Part shown: positions 9,006-17,491 of the stretch, one piece after another
Layout of the letters: each line of letters opens with the position of its first letter
How positions within the stretch are numbered: position 1 is the stretch's first letter
NCBI RefSeq assembly: GCF_001881565.1
Contig: NZ_MPDJ01000003.1
Location: forward strand, 488,270 to 552,269
Length of the DNA: 64,000 nt
Source: Eisenbergiella tayi
GTDB lineage: Bacteria; Bacillota; Clostridia; Lachnospirales; Lachnospiraceae
Direction: 5' to 3'
Position numbers and translations under genes: made by a program
The notes under the pieces: generated by a model
Told to the model about the DNA's origin: nothing
What the model saw: only the letters and a program-made list of their open reading frames with translations
Databases searched by the model: none

Positions 9006-9032
9006 TATATTGGCTCCTGTCCGTTTTATTGT

Positions 9033-9494
9033 TTATTCAACAAGCGCTTCGTAGTTCAACAGCAGAATAACGGTTCCGTCCGGTAAAGATACCATGCCGT
9101 TGGTTAATTCCTGTCTGCTTTCAACCGGAATTGACGAGGTCTGGCGTAAGTCAATATCAAGTACCTGGGACACGCTGTCCACCATCATGCCTATGGTGTT
9201 GGATTCAACCTGAAGGATGATGGTGCTGTTGGATTCCAGGTCTTCCATACAGCCAAGGCGCAGACGGAAATCAATGATGGGAATGATCTGCCCTCTCAGG
9301 TTGATGATGCCCTTTATATATTCGGGGACAAGAGGGACGGGCCGTATGGAATAATCGGTAATGATTTCCACAACATGCATGGTGTCCACACCATAGGTCA
9401 GGCCGTTTGCTATAAAGGTAAGATAGCTTCGGATATTGGTATTTTCTTCAATCATCTGTTCTTCATCTGTTCTGTCGTTTATTTGTTCAGCCAT
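9033..9494 (-). CDS. cheW: Chemotaxis adaptor CheW
   Basis: 153 residues forming a single CheW domain, the adaptor that links chemoreceptors to CheA. Motifs: YGVDTMHVVEII, RPVPLVPEYIKGIINLRGQI (the most conserved part of the family) and IIDFRLRLG, then the second barrel to VILLLNYEALVE. A short polar N-terminus of about 25 residues precedes the domain. Third gene from the cheA promoter end on this strand. Confidence 0.95.
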   Translation of the reverse strand: MAEQINDRTDEEQMIEENTNIRSYLTFIANGLTYGVDTMHVVEIITDYSIRPVPLVPEYIKGIINLRGQIIPIIDFRLRLGCMEDLESNSTIILQVESNTIGMMVDSVSQVLDIDLRQTSSIPVESRQELTNGMVSLPDGTVILLLNYEALVE

Positions 9495-9562
9495 TTTAAA
9501 GCCTCCATAATTTTATTGATCATATGCGGGCCGGTATACGGCCTCTGTTATCCGGGCGCAGT

Positions 9563-11659
9563 TTAAAAAAGGGACTGTGCCGAATGATATACATTGGCGA
9601 TATCCAGTATGATACTGATATTTCCGTCTCCCAGAATCGTACAGCCGCTGATTCCGGAATTCTTGATATTAAAATTGTTCAGATAGGGAGGGAGAGGCTT
9701 TACAACAACCTGCTGTTCTCCCAAAAGCTCATCTATGAACAGGCAGTAGGACTTGTCGCTGGCATCCACCCACATAAGAAGTCCGTCTTCCAGGCTGGTA
9801 ATGGCGTCGTTGATATTATACAGCTGGTGAAGACGTACAAGCGGGTAAAAATCACCCATGCAGCGTATCATCTCATGGCCTTCGGAATCATAGATGATAT
9901 CCTCCGGAAGAGCCTTGAAGGACTTGCGGATATTGGAGATAGGCACGGTGAAAATAGTGCCGCCGACACTGACCTCCATGCCGTCCACAATGGCCAGGGT
10001 AAGAGGAATGCGCAGTGTCATGCAGGTCCCCTTTCCGTATTCACTGGTTATGGTTACGGTGCCGCCTATGCTTTCCACATTCCGTTTTACAACATCCATA
10101 CCCACACCGCGTCCGGAGTATTCCGTTACCTCCTTATTGGTGGAGAAGCCGGGAAGCATCAGGAGAGAGAGGATTTCCTTCTGGCTGTATTCTTCTTCCG
10201 GTTTTGTAAGAATGCCGTTTTCACGGGCCTTTGCCAGAACAGCGGCAGGATCGATTCCCTTTCCGTCATCTTTTACTATAATGATAACCTCGCTGCCGGT
10301 ATGGCGGGCGGATAAAAGAACCTCGCCCTGGGGATTCTTCCCTGCGTCAATACGTTCCTGCGCCGTTTTCTCAATTCCGTGATCCATGGCGTTGCGGACA
10401 ATGTGCATGATAGGATCGCTGATATTATCCACAATGCTTTTGTCAACCTCTGTATCTTCTCCTTCTATTGTCAGCCGCACATCCTTGTTCAGCTCCTGCT
10501 TCATATCACGGACAATACGGTTCATTTTTTGGAAGGTTCCTGAAATGGGCACCATACGAAGCGACATGGCGATATCCTGCAGATCATCGGTGAGCTTGCG
10601 CAGCTGTCTTGCAGATTTCAGGAAGCTGTCGAGCTTCAGGTCATGAAGCTCAGGGGAAGAAATTACCATGGACTCAGTAATGACGATTTCTCCCACAACA
10701 GCCATGAGCATATCCAGCTTGGAAAGGTTGACACTGATTAAATTCTGCTTTACAGGAGCATTATGGGCGGCGGGAGCCGCGGGCTTTTTAGCAGGGGCTG
10801 CAGCCGCATTTCCGGTATTCCGGGATTCCTCCTGCGCCGCCTTTGCAGCCTCCCGCGCCGCATAAGCCGGATTGTCAATCAGCTCATAGGAACGGATATT
10901 GCTGCTGTCTTTTATGATAGTGATGGCAATTTCAGCCGTTTCCCTTGAATCGAAGGCAAAATAAAAACCGTCCTGTACTATGCTTTCGGCGGAGCTGCTG
11001 TTTGTTTCAATATCGTCAGGATAAAAGCGGAAATCAGAAGTGGCATCCTTTACAGAGGTGACCAGCATGAACGCCCGGAGATTTTCCATGCCGCAGCCCT
11101 CATCAAAGAAAATATGCACAAAACACATTCCCTTATCCTCCGGGAGATGGGACATCGGCAATTCCTGGCCTGCGGCCGTTTCAGGAGCAGCATTCTGAGG
11201 TGTTTCCGAAACAGCGGCGGCGCCTTCCGATCCGCCTTCCGTTTCTTTGTCACTGATTTTGTCAAGAAAACTATTAATTTCTGCTATTACATTGTCGATA
11301 TTAGTACTGAGAGGTTCATTATTTTCCACCTTCTGCACTTCTTCGCGCAGCTTATCGGTAGATTTGAACATGAGGTTAAACAGTTCGGACTTGTGCGTGC
11401 TGTCTAACTTGCTGATTCCATTCTCCCGAATATAAAAGAACAGGTCTTCGATGTGATGTGCAATGGTCATGAGGGAAGTAAACTCAAGCATTGCGGAAGA
11501 ACCTTTAATTGTGTGCATGATACGGAAGATTTCATTCACGTCATCTGATGTGAAATCCGTATTCTTTTCCGCATTTATTAACAACTCATCAAGCTGTTCC
11601 AGAAGAGAATTCGTTTCGAATAAATAGGTATCAAGTAGATTGTCCAGGTTGTTGTCCAT
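9563..11659 (-). CDS. cheA: Chemotaxis histidine kinase CheA
   Basis: 698 residues. CheA is the receptor-coupled kinase that passes phosphate to CheY and CheB. In order: HPt domain with phospho-acceptor His49 (RIMHTIKGSSAM); a diverged P2 region (about residues 165-265); an Ala/Pro-rich linker; the dimerisation helices (LSKLDMLMAVVGEIVI); the ATPase with N box (HIVRNAMDHGIE), G1 (VKDDGKGID) and G2 (GRGVGMDVVK); and a C-terminal CheW-like domain ending LDIANVYHSAQSLF. First gene of the chemotaxis operon. No cheY, cheC or cheD is found in the window, so its output regulator must be elsewhere. Confidence 0.95.
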   Translation of the reverse strand: MDNNLDNLLDTYLFETNSLLEQLDELLINAEKNTDFTSDDVNEIFRIMHTIKGSSAMLEFTSLMTIAHHIEDLFFYIRENGISKLDSTHKSELFNLMFKSTDKLREEVQKVENNEPLSTNIDNVIAEINSFLDKISDKETEGGSEGAAAVSETPQNAAPETAAGQELPMSHLPEDKGMCFVHIFFDEGCGMENLRAFMLVTSVKDATSDFRFYPDDIETNSSSAESIVQDGFYFAFDSRETAEIAITIIKDSSNIRSYELIDNPAYAAREAAKAAQEESRNTGNAAAAPAKKPAAPAAHNAPVKQNLISVNLSKLDMLMAVVGEIVITESMVISSPELHDLKLDSFLKSARQLRKLTDDLQDIAMSLRMVPISGTFQKMNRIVRDMKQELNKDVRLTIEGEDTEVDKSIVDNISDPIMHIVRNAMDHGIEKTAQERIDAGKNPQGEVLLSARHTGSEVIIIVKDDGKGIDPAAVLAKARENGILTKPEEEYSQKEILSLLMLPGFSTNKEVTEYSGRGVGMDVVKRNVESIGGTVTITSEYGKGTCMTLRIPLTLAIVDGMEVSVGGTIFTVPISNIRKSFKALPEDIIYDSEGHEMIRCMGDFYPLVRLHQLYNINDAITSLEDGLLMWVDASDKSYCLFIDELLGEQQVVVKPLPPYLNNFNIKNSGISGCTILGDGNISIILDIANVYHSAQSLF

Positions 11660-11716
11660 AATCTTTACACCGCCTTATCTGTCAGTTATATTTTTGTACT
11701 TAAAACACATACTTAT

Positions 11717-11743
11717 ATATCGGCAGAATACATCAAAAAATAA
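11717..11743 (-). promoter_or_regulatory. Candidate sigma-28 promoter of the cheA operon
   Basis: On the minus strand GCCGATAT (plus 11717-11724) matches seven of eight bases of the sigma-28 minus 10 box, with TTAT 15 bases upstream (plus 11740-11743) as a weaker minus 35. It lies about 57 bases ahead of the cheA start, in the divergent region between cheA and the FliK-like gene. Confidence 0.55.
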
Positions 11744-11760
11744 TTGGAGTCAGAGAAAAA

Positions 11761-13182
11761 ATGTCTAATATTTTAAAAGTTACCAGTCCCATAGGGGGAT
11801 ATGAAAACGGCAACAATATAAAAATGAATCCGACCGCAAACGCGGAGGTTCAGGGCGTACAGGCGCCGATTACCCCCCAGAAGGTATCCAGGCCGGGAGG
11901 GCGGGATGATGCAGGTCAGAACAGCACACAGCTGAAACTGAATTATGAATCTAATTTTAACCATTTTATAAAGCTGCTTAACAATTCGCCTGATCAGGTG
12001 GAGGATCTGATGCGGCTTCTTATGGAAAAAAAGGAGCTGCTTGTACAGGCGGGCATGAATAAGGGGACAGCGGAGGATATCGCCCGGTTTTTCTCCATGA
12101 TCGGACTGAAGGAGGGCAATATGTCGGCGTTTCTGAAGGAACAGGCCGATATGGGAATCCGCTACAGAGGACCCTTTTTTGATTTGCTCCGGCAGGTGTT
12201 CAACAACACGGATTCTGTGGATTTAAAGGCGGGGCTCCTTGATTTTGTTAGGCGTTATGGAGACATGGCCTCCGGCGGCCACATTATGCAGTCCATTTCA
12301 GAACTGCTGGAAAAATGCAGGGAACAAATGTTCAGCAAATCAGCCGGTGAACTGGAGCGGATGGCCGCCCGTCTTAAGACGGGAGAGCAGCATGTGAACG
12401 GGGATACACAGAAGAACGCCGCGCTGCTGAAGGAAAAGATTCTTCCTTTTCTGAACAAGTATATATCCGCCACCCATGACAGAGGGCTGCTGCGTCAGTA
12501 TACCGCGCATCTGGCATACCAGCTTGCCCGTTATGAAAACGGAAGCATGGACGGACTGATGCAGACATTTGGAAAATTAATGGGGTTCCAGGGCTTTAAA
12601 AAGGTCTTCGGAAGTATGGATGAGGCGCTGATAGAATCGGTCCTGCGCAAGGCTTCACAGACGGATGAAGGCTGGAATAAGGAGTTCTTAAATATCCTGC
12701 GTTCCGGTATGAACGGGGACGCCAGCACGGAAGGAAAGATGATAAGCCAGAATTTTGTCCATTCCATGCTTTTGAATGAGAGCGTGTATATGCCGGTCCT
12801 CCACCTCATGCTTCCCATGATGGTGGACGGCAGGCTGATGTATTCGGAGCTCTGGGTGGATCCGGATGACAAAGGGGCCGCCGAAGATGACGAGGAGGAT
12901 GGCCGTGTTGTAAAGGCTTTAATTAAATTTGATATTGAAAAACTGGGATTTTTCGACATGTTTTTTGTTTATAAAAACGGGAAGATGGATATGCAGCTGG
13001 ATTTTCCGGATAATCTGAAGGGGAAAGAGAAGGAAATAAGGCAGAATATAAATCGTATCATGGCCGAGAACGGAATCCGGCTGCAGAATCTGGTCACCGG
13101 ATCCAGCCAGGAATCCATACCGATTACGGAAGCATTTCCGAAAATTTACGAAAGGAAGAATGGAGTAAATGTCAGAGTTTAG
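11761..13182 (+). CDS. FliK-like protein, copy 1 (partner of the FlhB-C-like protein)
   Basis: 473 residues, cytosolic or exported, no signal peptide. The C-terminal part (about residues 345-440: YSELWVDPDD, LIKFDIEKLGFFDMFF, IRQNINRIMAENGIRL) has the pattern of the FliK hook-length-control C-domain, in which a DLPELG-like strand precedes an amphipathic helix; this is my reading, not a search result. The N-terminus (SNILKVTSP) and GPFFDLLRQVF are also shared with copy 2 at 35575-36969, so the two are paralogues. It overlaps the FlhB-C-like gene by 14 bases, as does copy 2. FliK normally senses hook length and acts on the C-domain of FlhB, so the pairing suggests a dedicated export-switch pair. 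B. subtilis YlqG/YlqH may be comparable. Confidence 0.6.
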   Translation: MSNILKVTSPIGGYENGNNIKMNPTANAEVQGVQAPITPQKVSRPGGRDDAGQNSTQLKLNYESNFNHFIKLLNNSPDQVEDLMRLLMEKKELLVQAGMNKGTAEDIARFFSMIGLKEGNMSAFLKEQADMGIRYRGPFFDLLRQVFNNTDSVDLKAGLLDFVRRYGDMASGGHIMQSISELLEKCREQMFSKSAGELERMAARLKTGEQHVNGDTQKNAALLKEKILPFLNKYISATHDRGLLRQYTAHLAYQLARYENGSMDGLMQTFGKLMGFQGFKKVFGSMDEALIESVLRKASQTDEGWNKEFLNILRSGMNGDASTEGKMISQNFVHSMLLNESVYMPVLHLMLPMMVDGRLMYSELWVDPDDKGAAEDDEEDGRVVKALIKFDIEKLGFFDMFFVYKNGKMDMQLDFPDNLKGKEKEIRQNINRIMAENGIRLQNLVTGSSQESIPITEAFPKIYERKNGVNVRV

Positions 13183-13510
13183 GGAAACATTGAATAAAAA
13201 AGCCGTAGCGCTCACTTATGATGAGGATAAACAGAACGCGCCGGTTATTGTGGCTTCCGGAATGGGATATATGGCGGAGAAGATTGTGGAGATAGCAACG
13301 GAAAACGGTGTTCCTGTCTATGAGGATGATTCCCTTGCCACAGTCCTTACACAGCTGGAGCTGGGAAGTGAAATACCGGAGGAGCTGTATCAGGCCGTGG
13401 TTGATATTTATGCTTATTTTTTGCATTTTACACTGAACGGGGAAGAGAAAAAAACAGAAGCCGCCAAACCGGAAGTGGTAAGTCAGGAAGAAGAAATGCA
13501 GGAGGAATAA
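13169..13510 (+). CDS. FlhB C-domain-like protein (YlqH/FlhX type), copy 1
   Basis: 113 residues resembling only the cytoplasmic C-domain of FlhB/YscU. Aligned by eye with FlhB of this window, KAVALTYDEDKQNAPVIVAS corresponds to FAVALGYDPERNKAPVVLAK, followed by AEKIVEIATENGVPVYEDD and EIPEELYQAVVDIYAYF. It lacks the membrane domain, and it lacks the NPTH autocleavage site, starting just after it; it thus resembles the cleaved C-terminal fragment. It overlaps the FliK-like gene by 14 bases. Proteins like this can replace the FlhB C-fragment in part in other bacteria; that role here is inference. The tail after residue 90 is polar. Confidence 0.75.
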   Translation: MSEFRETLNKKAVALTYDEDKQNAPVIVASGMGYMAEKIVEIATENGVPVYEDDSLATVLTQLELGSEIPEELYQAVVDIYAYFLHFTLNGEEKKTEAAKPEVVSQEEEMQEE

Positions 13511-13560
13511 GGGAGCGGCATTCATTGCCATATCCTCCTGCCGATTATAAAAGCCGCACG

Positions 13561-13604
13561 AAAAAAGCCATCCCGGCGTTAATACGCTGAGGGATGGCTT
13601 TTTT
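13561..13604. terminator. Bidirectional intrinsic terminator
   Basis: Stem AAGCCATCCC / GGGATGGCTT with a 16-base loop, A-run on the left and T-run on the right. It separates the convergent FlhB-C-like gene (plus) and PilZ gene (minus). Confidence 0.9.
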
Positions 13605-13615
13605 GCCGTCCGATG

Positions 13616-14242
13616 TTATTTTTTATGGATGGATTCCATGTGGAAGATAAATCTCCGCAGCAGGCTTTCCGTGTAAGAGGAGAGATCCTCGAAACAGCAG
13701 CCATAACCATATTTCCCATTACTCAGAGGTTCTGTCCGCAGGACCCGTGTCTGGGGGGCGATGGGCAGGACATTATGCTGAAAATGGGTATAGAAAACCT
13801 GGACGGGAAGCTTCTGCGCTGCGATAATATATACGCCTCCGGCGGAAATATTGGAGGTCACGCCGCCTATACCGCCGCTTCGTCCCGTTTCGGGGTCAAT
13901 GTATGACATATTTACGGTTATTGTCAGAGGCAGCCGGAAGTCTTCATGACGGTCGGCTGTATTTTTTACGGACAGGATATGACAGAAACCATGGTAATAC
14001 CCCTTTTTGTCTATGACAGGCTCGATTTGGCAAATGCTGCAGTTACAGGTCACCAGACCGTTTATTGAATCAAAAAATACCACCGGCATCAGATAAGCTT
14101 CCTCCATTACCAGCTCCCATCCGGGAAAGGTAAGGTATATTTCATTTTCTCTTGTATAGCTTACAGCGGCTTCACTGAGCATTGCGCCGGTCTGTGGATC
14201 AAGAATATGACATTTTCTACAGTTTTTTATTGATAAATCCAT
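13616..14242 (-). CDS. PilZ-domain protein, copy 1 (first binding motif altered)
   Basis: 208 residues. PilZ domains bind cyclic di-GMP; in flagellar loci they often act as brakes or assembly regulators (YcgR type). The PilZ part starts near residue 110. The NxSxxG motif is intact (SNISAGG), but the RxxxR motif reads DRHEDFR, with histidine where the first arginine is expected. The N-terminal half contains cysteines (HILDP..., CNCSICQ) and is not a clear YcgR domain to me. It follows fapA1 by 114 bases on the minus strand and is probably co-transcribed with it. Copy 2 at 37453-38091 has both motifs. Confidence 0.7.
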   Translation of the reverse strand: MDLSIKNCRKCHILDPQTGAMLSEAAVSYTRENEIYLTFPGWELVMEEAYLMPVVFFDSINGLVTCNCSICQIEPVIDKKGYYHGFCHILSVKNTADRHEDFRLPLTITVNMSYIDPETGRSGGIGGVTSNISAGGVYIIAAQKLPVQVFYTHFQHNVLPIAPQTRVLRTEPLSNGKYGYGCCFEDLSSYTESLLRRFIFHMESIHKK

Positions 14243-14356
14243 ATAGGCCTCCGGAAAAAAAATTTATGCTGCATAGGAGCAGATGTCACTATTTATTATC
14301 GGATTGAATGCTTAAAATGAAAGGGAGGACTTGTCAGGAAATTTTCTTTTTACATT

Positions 14357-15982
14357 TCAGAAGGTACCAAGAACAAGTTCAGCGTCTTTATAATAGATAT
14401 TGCAGTGTTCTTTAGTGTCTTTTATGATGAGATGGGAATGATTGAGACTGATTTCTGTAACACCATAGATAATATCGCTTTTCACACGGCATTTGCTGTA
14501 ATTCGGTTTTGCCCGCAGCATTTTGTCGATTTGTTCATTGAGATCCTTCACCTTTTTTTCGTAAAGAGCTTTTTGTTCACTTAAAATATTGAAAATTTCT
14601 TTTTTGTTTTCAGGAACGGAGGGCTGTTCCGTCAGATAACGGTAATTCAGACGGATTTTTTCGAGTGTTTTAACAGCCTCTTCCAATTCGGCCGACAAAT
14701 GCTCCGTGTTCTTTTCTTCCTGCACAGCCTGGCCGATTGTTATCCGTGTTTCATTATTGGACGGTGTGCCGATTTTCCTGGCCTCCACACTTTTTGACGC
14801 GCTGATATTTCCTCCGATAATGGTACCGCGTCCCGACAGGGCCAGAACGGAGCCTCCGCAGGTGATATTGCTGTTAATGATGGTTTCGGAGGATACATTT
14901 CCGTTGGCCGTTACCCGGACGTGCTCCAGGAAAAGGGAAGAAACATTGCCTCCGGCCTTCAAAAAACCACCGCCGCTTCCATTCATGCCCTTTCTGATTT
15001 CTATGTCCTCCCCTGCCGTGACAGAAGCATTTTCCACCATCCCGTAAACAATAACATTTCCGCCGGCATGAACCGTAAATCCCCGGCAGATATCGTCCAT
15101 TACCAGAATATCGCCCGCAAAATCCAGGTTTCCTACCGAACCGTCCACGCTTCCGGGGATTGTCAGCCGGGATGCCACACGGAAGACGTCGTTTTGAAAG
15201 GAAATCTCTCCGCTTACCTTTGCCGTGAGAGCCGTTTTTTCCTCATTCAGGACCGTATTTTTCCCCTGGGGGATAACCGGTGCGTTTCCTTTTTTTGCGG
15301 GCACGGCATAGCCCAGCACATCGATGCCGTCCGTTCCGTCACCGGGCGGGATGATATCACAGATAACCTCACCGGCTTCAATGTTCTGGAAAAGGTTCAG
15401 ATCCTTATAATTAATACTTCCGCGGGAGTCCTCCTGAAGGTGAATCTGCCTGATTCTGGAAAAATGGTCGACTATTTTTCCGTTTTCACCATCAACGGGA
15501 GGTGTGCCCCGGGCGATGGGAAAGACACAGTAATAGCTTCTGTGCTGATAAATCTGCTTCAGAAGGTCCATGTCGATTCCTGTGGTTATCCCGGTGTCTT
15601 GTGCCGCAGAAATAATATCGTTTTCCTCAGGTTCGGCGCCGCCGTCTGTGGGAGGAAGGAGATACAGAAAAGCGGTCATGCGGTCCGGGGACAGAAGGAT
15701 CCGTACAGCGGCATCCGCGGGCTCCGGATTTTCAGCGTGCTGTCCGCAGATTTCCATTATTTCAGGAAGACGGCTTTGGATGAATTCCAGATCCTGCGGG
15801 TGTTCTGCCTGACGGTTTTGCAGCTCCTGGAGAAGAGTCTGCGCAGAAAAGGCAGTGACGCCGGATTCCCGGGAATCGGTTTCTTTATCAGGAGTAATTT
15901 CGGAGCTTGTGTCCGCAGGCGCCGGAGGAGGGGCTGCAGCGGAGTTTTCTTTTTTATTTTTTGATTTCTTAAAAAATGGCAT
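14357..15982 (-). CDS. fapA: FapA family protein (DUF342), copy 1
   Basis: 541 residues. The FapA/DUF342 family has an N-terminal polar region, a middle beta-helix of short Gly/Val repeats, and a C-terminal coiled coil. All three are visible: an Ala/Pro-rich head with charged tail (residues 1-50), repeats such as VYGMVENASVTAGEDIEI and FLKAGGNVSSLFLE, and a helical segment ELEEAVKTLEKIRLNYRYLT before a final beta part. In Vibrio, FapA affects flagellar assembly and localisation through its interaction with glucose-PTS signals; the role in Clostridia is unknown to me. A strong sigma-28 promoter lies upstream. Copy 2 is at 33830-35545. Confidence 0.8.
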   Translation of the reverse strand: MPFFKKSKNKKENSAAAPPPAPADTSSEITPDKETDSRESGVTAFSAQTLLQELQNRQAEHPQDLEFIQSRLPEIMEICGQHAENPEPADAAVRILLSPDRMTAFLYLLPPTDGGAEPEENDIISAAQDTGITTGIDMDLLKQIYQHRSYYCVFPIARGTPPVDGENGKIVDHFSRIRQIHLQEDSRGSINYKDLNLFQNIEAGEVICDIIPPGDGTDGIDVLGYAVPAKKGNAPVIPQGKNTVLNEEKTALTAKVSGEISFQNDVFRVASRLTIPGSVDGSVGNLDFAGDILVMDDICRGFTVHAGGNVIVYGMVENASVTAGEDIEIRKGMNGSGGGFLKAGGNVSSLFLEHVRVTANGNVSSETIINSNITCGGSVLALSGRGTIIGGNISASKSVEARKIGTPSNNETRITIGQAVQEEKNTEHLSAELEEAVKTLEKIRLNYRYLTEQPSVPENKKEIFNILSEQKALYEKKVKDLNEQIDKMLRAKPNYSKCRVKSDIIYGVTEISLNHSHLIIKDTKEHCNIYYKDAELVLGTF

Positions 15983-16023
15983 ATGTTTCCACTCCTCTTT
16001 ATCTGATATAGACTATTGTTATA

Positions 16024-16050
16024 TTATCGGCTTGTTTTGGCGGAAATTAA
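16024..16050 (-). promoter_or_regulatory. Candidate sigma-28 promoter of fapA1
   Basis: On the minus strand TTAA, 15 bases, GCCGATAA (plus 16047-16050 and 16024-16031). The minus 10 box matches the B. subtilis consensus perfectly. It is 42 bases from the fapA1 start. The adjoining long inverted repeat begins 8 bases beyond the minus 35 box. Confidence 0.75.
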
Positions 16051-16058
16051 GAGGGTGG

Positions 16059-16441
16059 GGATAAACGCCTGAATCACAGCCGTCATGCCGCCCTGCCCCG
16101 GCCGGCCCTGTTTCCTTCCTGGGCGAGGGGGAGCGCTGTGTATGTGTTCTGTGGCCCAGCTTCAAAAAAGGGGTGTTTCTAAATATTCCGTTCCGCCGGA
16201 ATTCTGCTGACGCGGCAGAACTCCTCGCGGTGTTAATTATTGGTTTTGAGCCAGAAGGGGTGGCGCTCGTCAGACAGGCCGCTAAGGGCAGCAGAATTCC
16301 GGCGGAACGGAATATTAAGAAACATCTCCTTTTTTTCAGATGGGTCACAGAACACATACACAGCGCTCCCCCCTCGCCCAGGAAGGAAACAGGGCCGGCC
16401 GGGGCAGGGCGGCATGACGGCTGTGATTCAGGCGTTTATCC
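16059..16441. repeat. Long inverted repeat, element 1 (arms about 151 and 153 bases, 79-base centre)
   Basis: The left arm (16059-16209) and right arm (16289-16441) are reverse complements. The outer 90 or so bases are almost perfect (one indel in a G-run), and the inner part has scattered changes. The outer edge reads GGATAAACGCCTGAATCACA on both strands. The centre has no gene. Short open frames inside the arms are by-products of the palindrome. It lies between fapA1 (minus) and the fliE operon (plus). Its nature is unknown: a MITE-like element, an intergenic palindrome family or a structured RNA are possible. Confidence 0.85.
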
Positions 16442-17117
16442 TGGCGAAGGTAGTTGGTATGGGGAGGTATCGTTTAGAGGATATGGGGCTGTATGTTGTT
16501 GGGAGGGAATGTAAAAAAATTGCAGTGATTTTTCGTTTCAGGAATGAATTTTTTGATAGGGTTCTTTTGTGAATATGTTTTTCTCAGTATGACAAATAAT
16601 GTGATGACAAATAATGCAGGGGGATGGATTTATTTGGTAAATATGTGTTTCTTAACTGGTAGTAAATGAAATAGTTAACTGACGGGCAAAAATTGGGCTG
16701 GTATGAAATGCTGTTATGGAGAATCAAAATGACGGTAAAATTGTGCCGGGCTGCCATTTTATGGAAGGGCACGAAATTCCGTAATTTTTTACTTGCTGGT
16801 AACCGGAGGGATATCTTGATCACAATATATCAGGAAAGGGGCACAAAACGTGAAAAAGAAAAGGAAAATTCTTGCTTGATGTGTTTGGAAATTGAAAAAA
16901 AGAATGGAGTATATTAACTGAATATCGTTTAAAATAAATGTAATTATAAAACGTTTAATTGAATTAGAAAATATTGTAAAAAGAATATATAAACAAAAAA
17001 TACACATAAACGATCATATGAGAATGTTAAAAAACGTTAAATGTTATAAAAATTCAGAAATATACTTAAAAATGTTTGTAGAAAATAATAAAAAATACTT
17101 TTGTAATTGCTAAAATG
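16442..17117. other. AT-rich intergenic region ahead of fliE
   Basis: About 680 bases without a convincing gene; short open frames here lack ribosome sites and family resemblance. It becomes strongly AT-rich after about 16900 and ends in the fliE promoter. I see no further repeat or RNA gene in it. Confidence 0.6.
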
Positions 17118-17126
17118 TGATATAAT
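17118..17126 (+). promoter_or_regulatory. Extended minus 10 promoter of the fliE operon
   Basis: TG at 17118-17119, one base, then TATAAT at 17121-17126 gives a perfect extended minus 10 box for the housekeeping sigma factor. A minus 35 box is weak (TTTTGT about 16 bases upstream), as expected for extended minus 10 promoters. The start of fliE is 36 bases on. This fits early-class flagellar genes not needing sigma-28. Confidence 0.65.
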
Positions 17127-17162
17127 AGGCTAGCAGTCTACATATGATACGAGGTGTAATTA

Positions 17163-17471
17163 ATGTTTATTGTACCGATAACAAAAATGGAGCCTTCTCT
17201 TACTCTTGAGGAACTGAAAAAGAGTGAAGGAAGTCAGCTGCCGTCTGAAGGGAAAGAATTCGGCAGCTTTTTAAAGGAAGCGATCAGGGAAGCCGACCAG
17301 GCCCTGCAGGAAACTTCGGAAATGGACAGAAAGCTCGCTCTGGGAGAGATAGATGATCTGCATTCCGCCATGATTCAGGCGGAACAGTCAGCTGCTGCGG
17401 TGGAGTTTACTACCCAGCTGACCAGCAAAGCGGTAAGCGCATACAATCAGATAATGGGAATGCAGGTATAA
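17163..17471 (+). CDS. fliE: Flagellar hook-basal body protein FliE
   Basis: 102 residues. FliE joins the MS ring to the proximal rod. Family features: FGSFLKEAIREADQALQET, then KLALGEIDDLHSAMIQAEQS and the end FTTQLTSKAVSAYNQIMGMQV, matching the common AYQEIMRMQV ending. GAGGTG precedes the start by about 8 bases. First gene of the long early operon, so fliE and fliF head the rod and MS-ring genes. flgB and flgC, usually just before fliE, are instead 35 kb away at 52193. Confidence 0.93.
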   Translation: MFIVPITKMEPSLTLEELKKSEGSQLPSEGKEFGSFLKEAIREADQALQETSEMDRKLALGEIDDLHSAMIQAEQSAAAVEFTTQLTSKAVSAYNQIMGMQV

Positions 17472-17491
17472 ACTTGCTGCGGTGGAGATAG

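Noticed and set aside
16059-16441. Invertible DNA switch (phase variation) between the arms of inverted repeat 1
   Set aside because: Inversion would only flip the 79-base centre, which has no promoter or gene, and the fapA1 promoter lies outside the arms. No recombinase gene is beside it. Known invertible switches have short arms flanking a promoter.
16173-16514. Coding regions within and across inverted repeat 1
   Set aside because: Open frames appear on both strands because the arms are complementary; they lack ribosome sites and are compositionally palindromic.
16693-16917. Small gene ahead of fliE
   Set aside because: Seventy-odd residues without a ribosome site or a family pattern in an AT-rich intergenic stretch.
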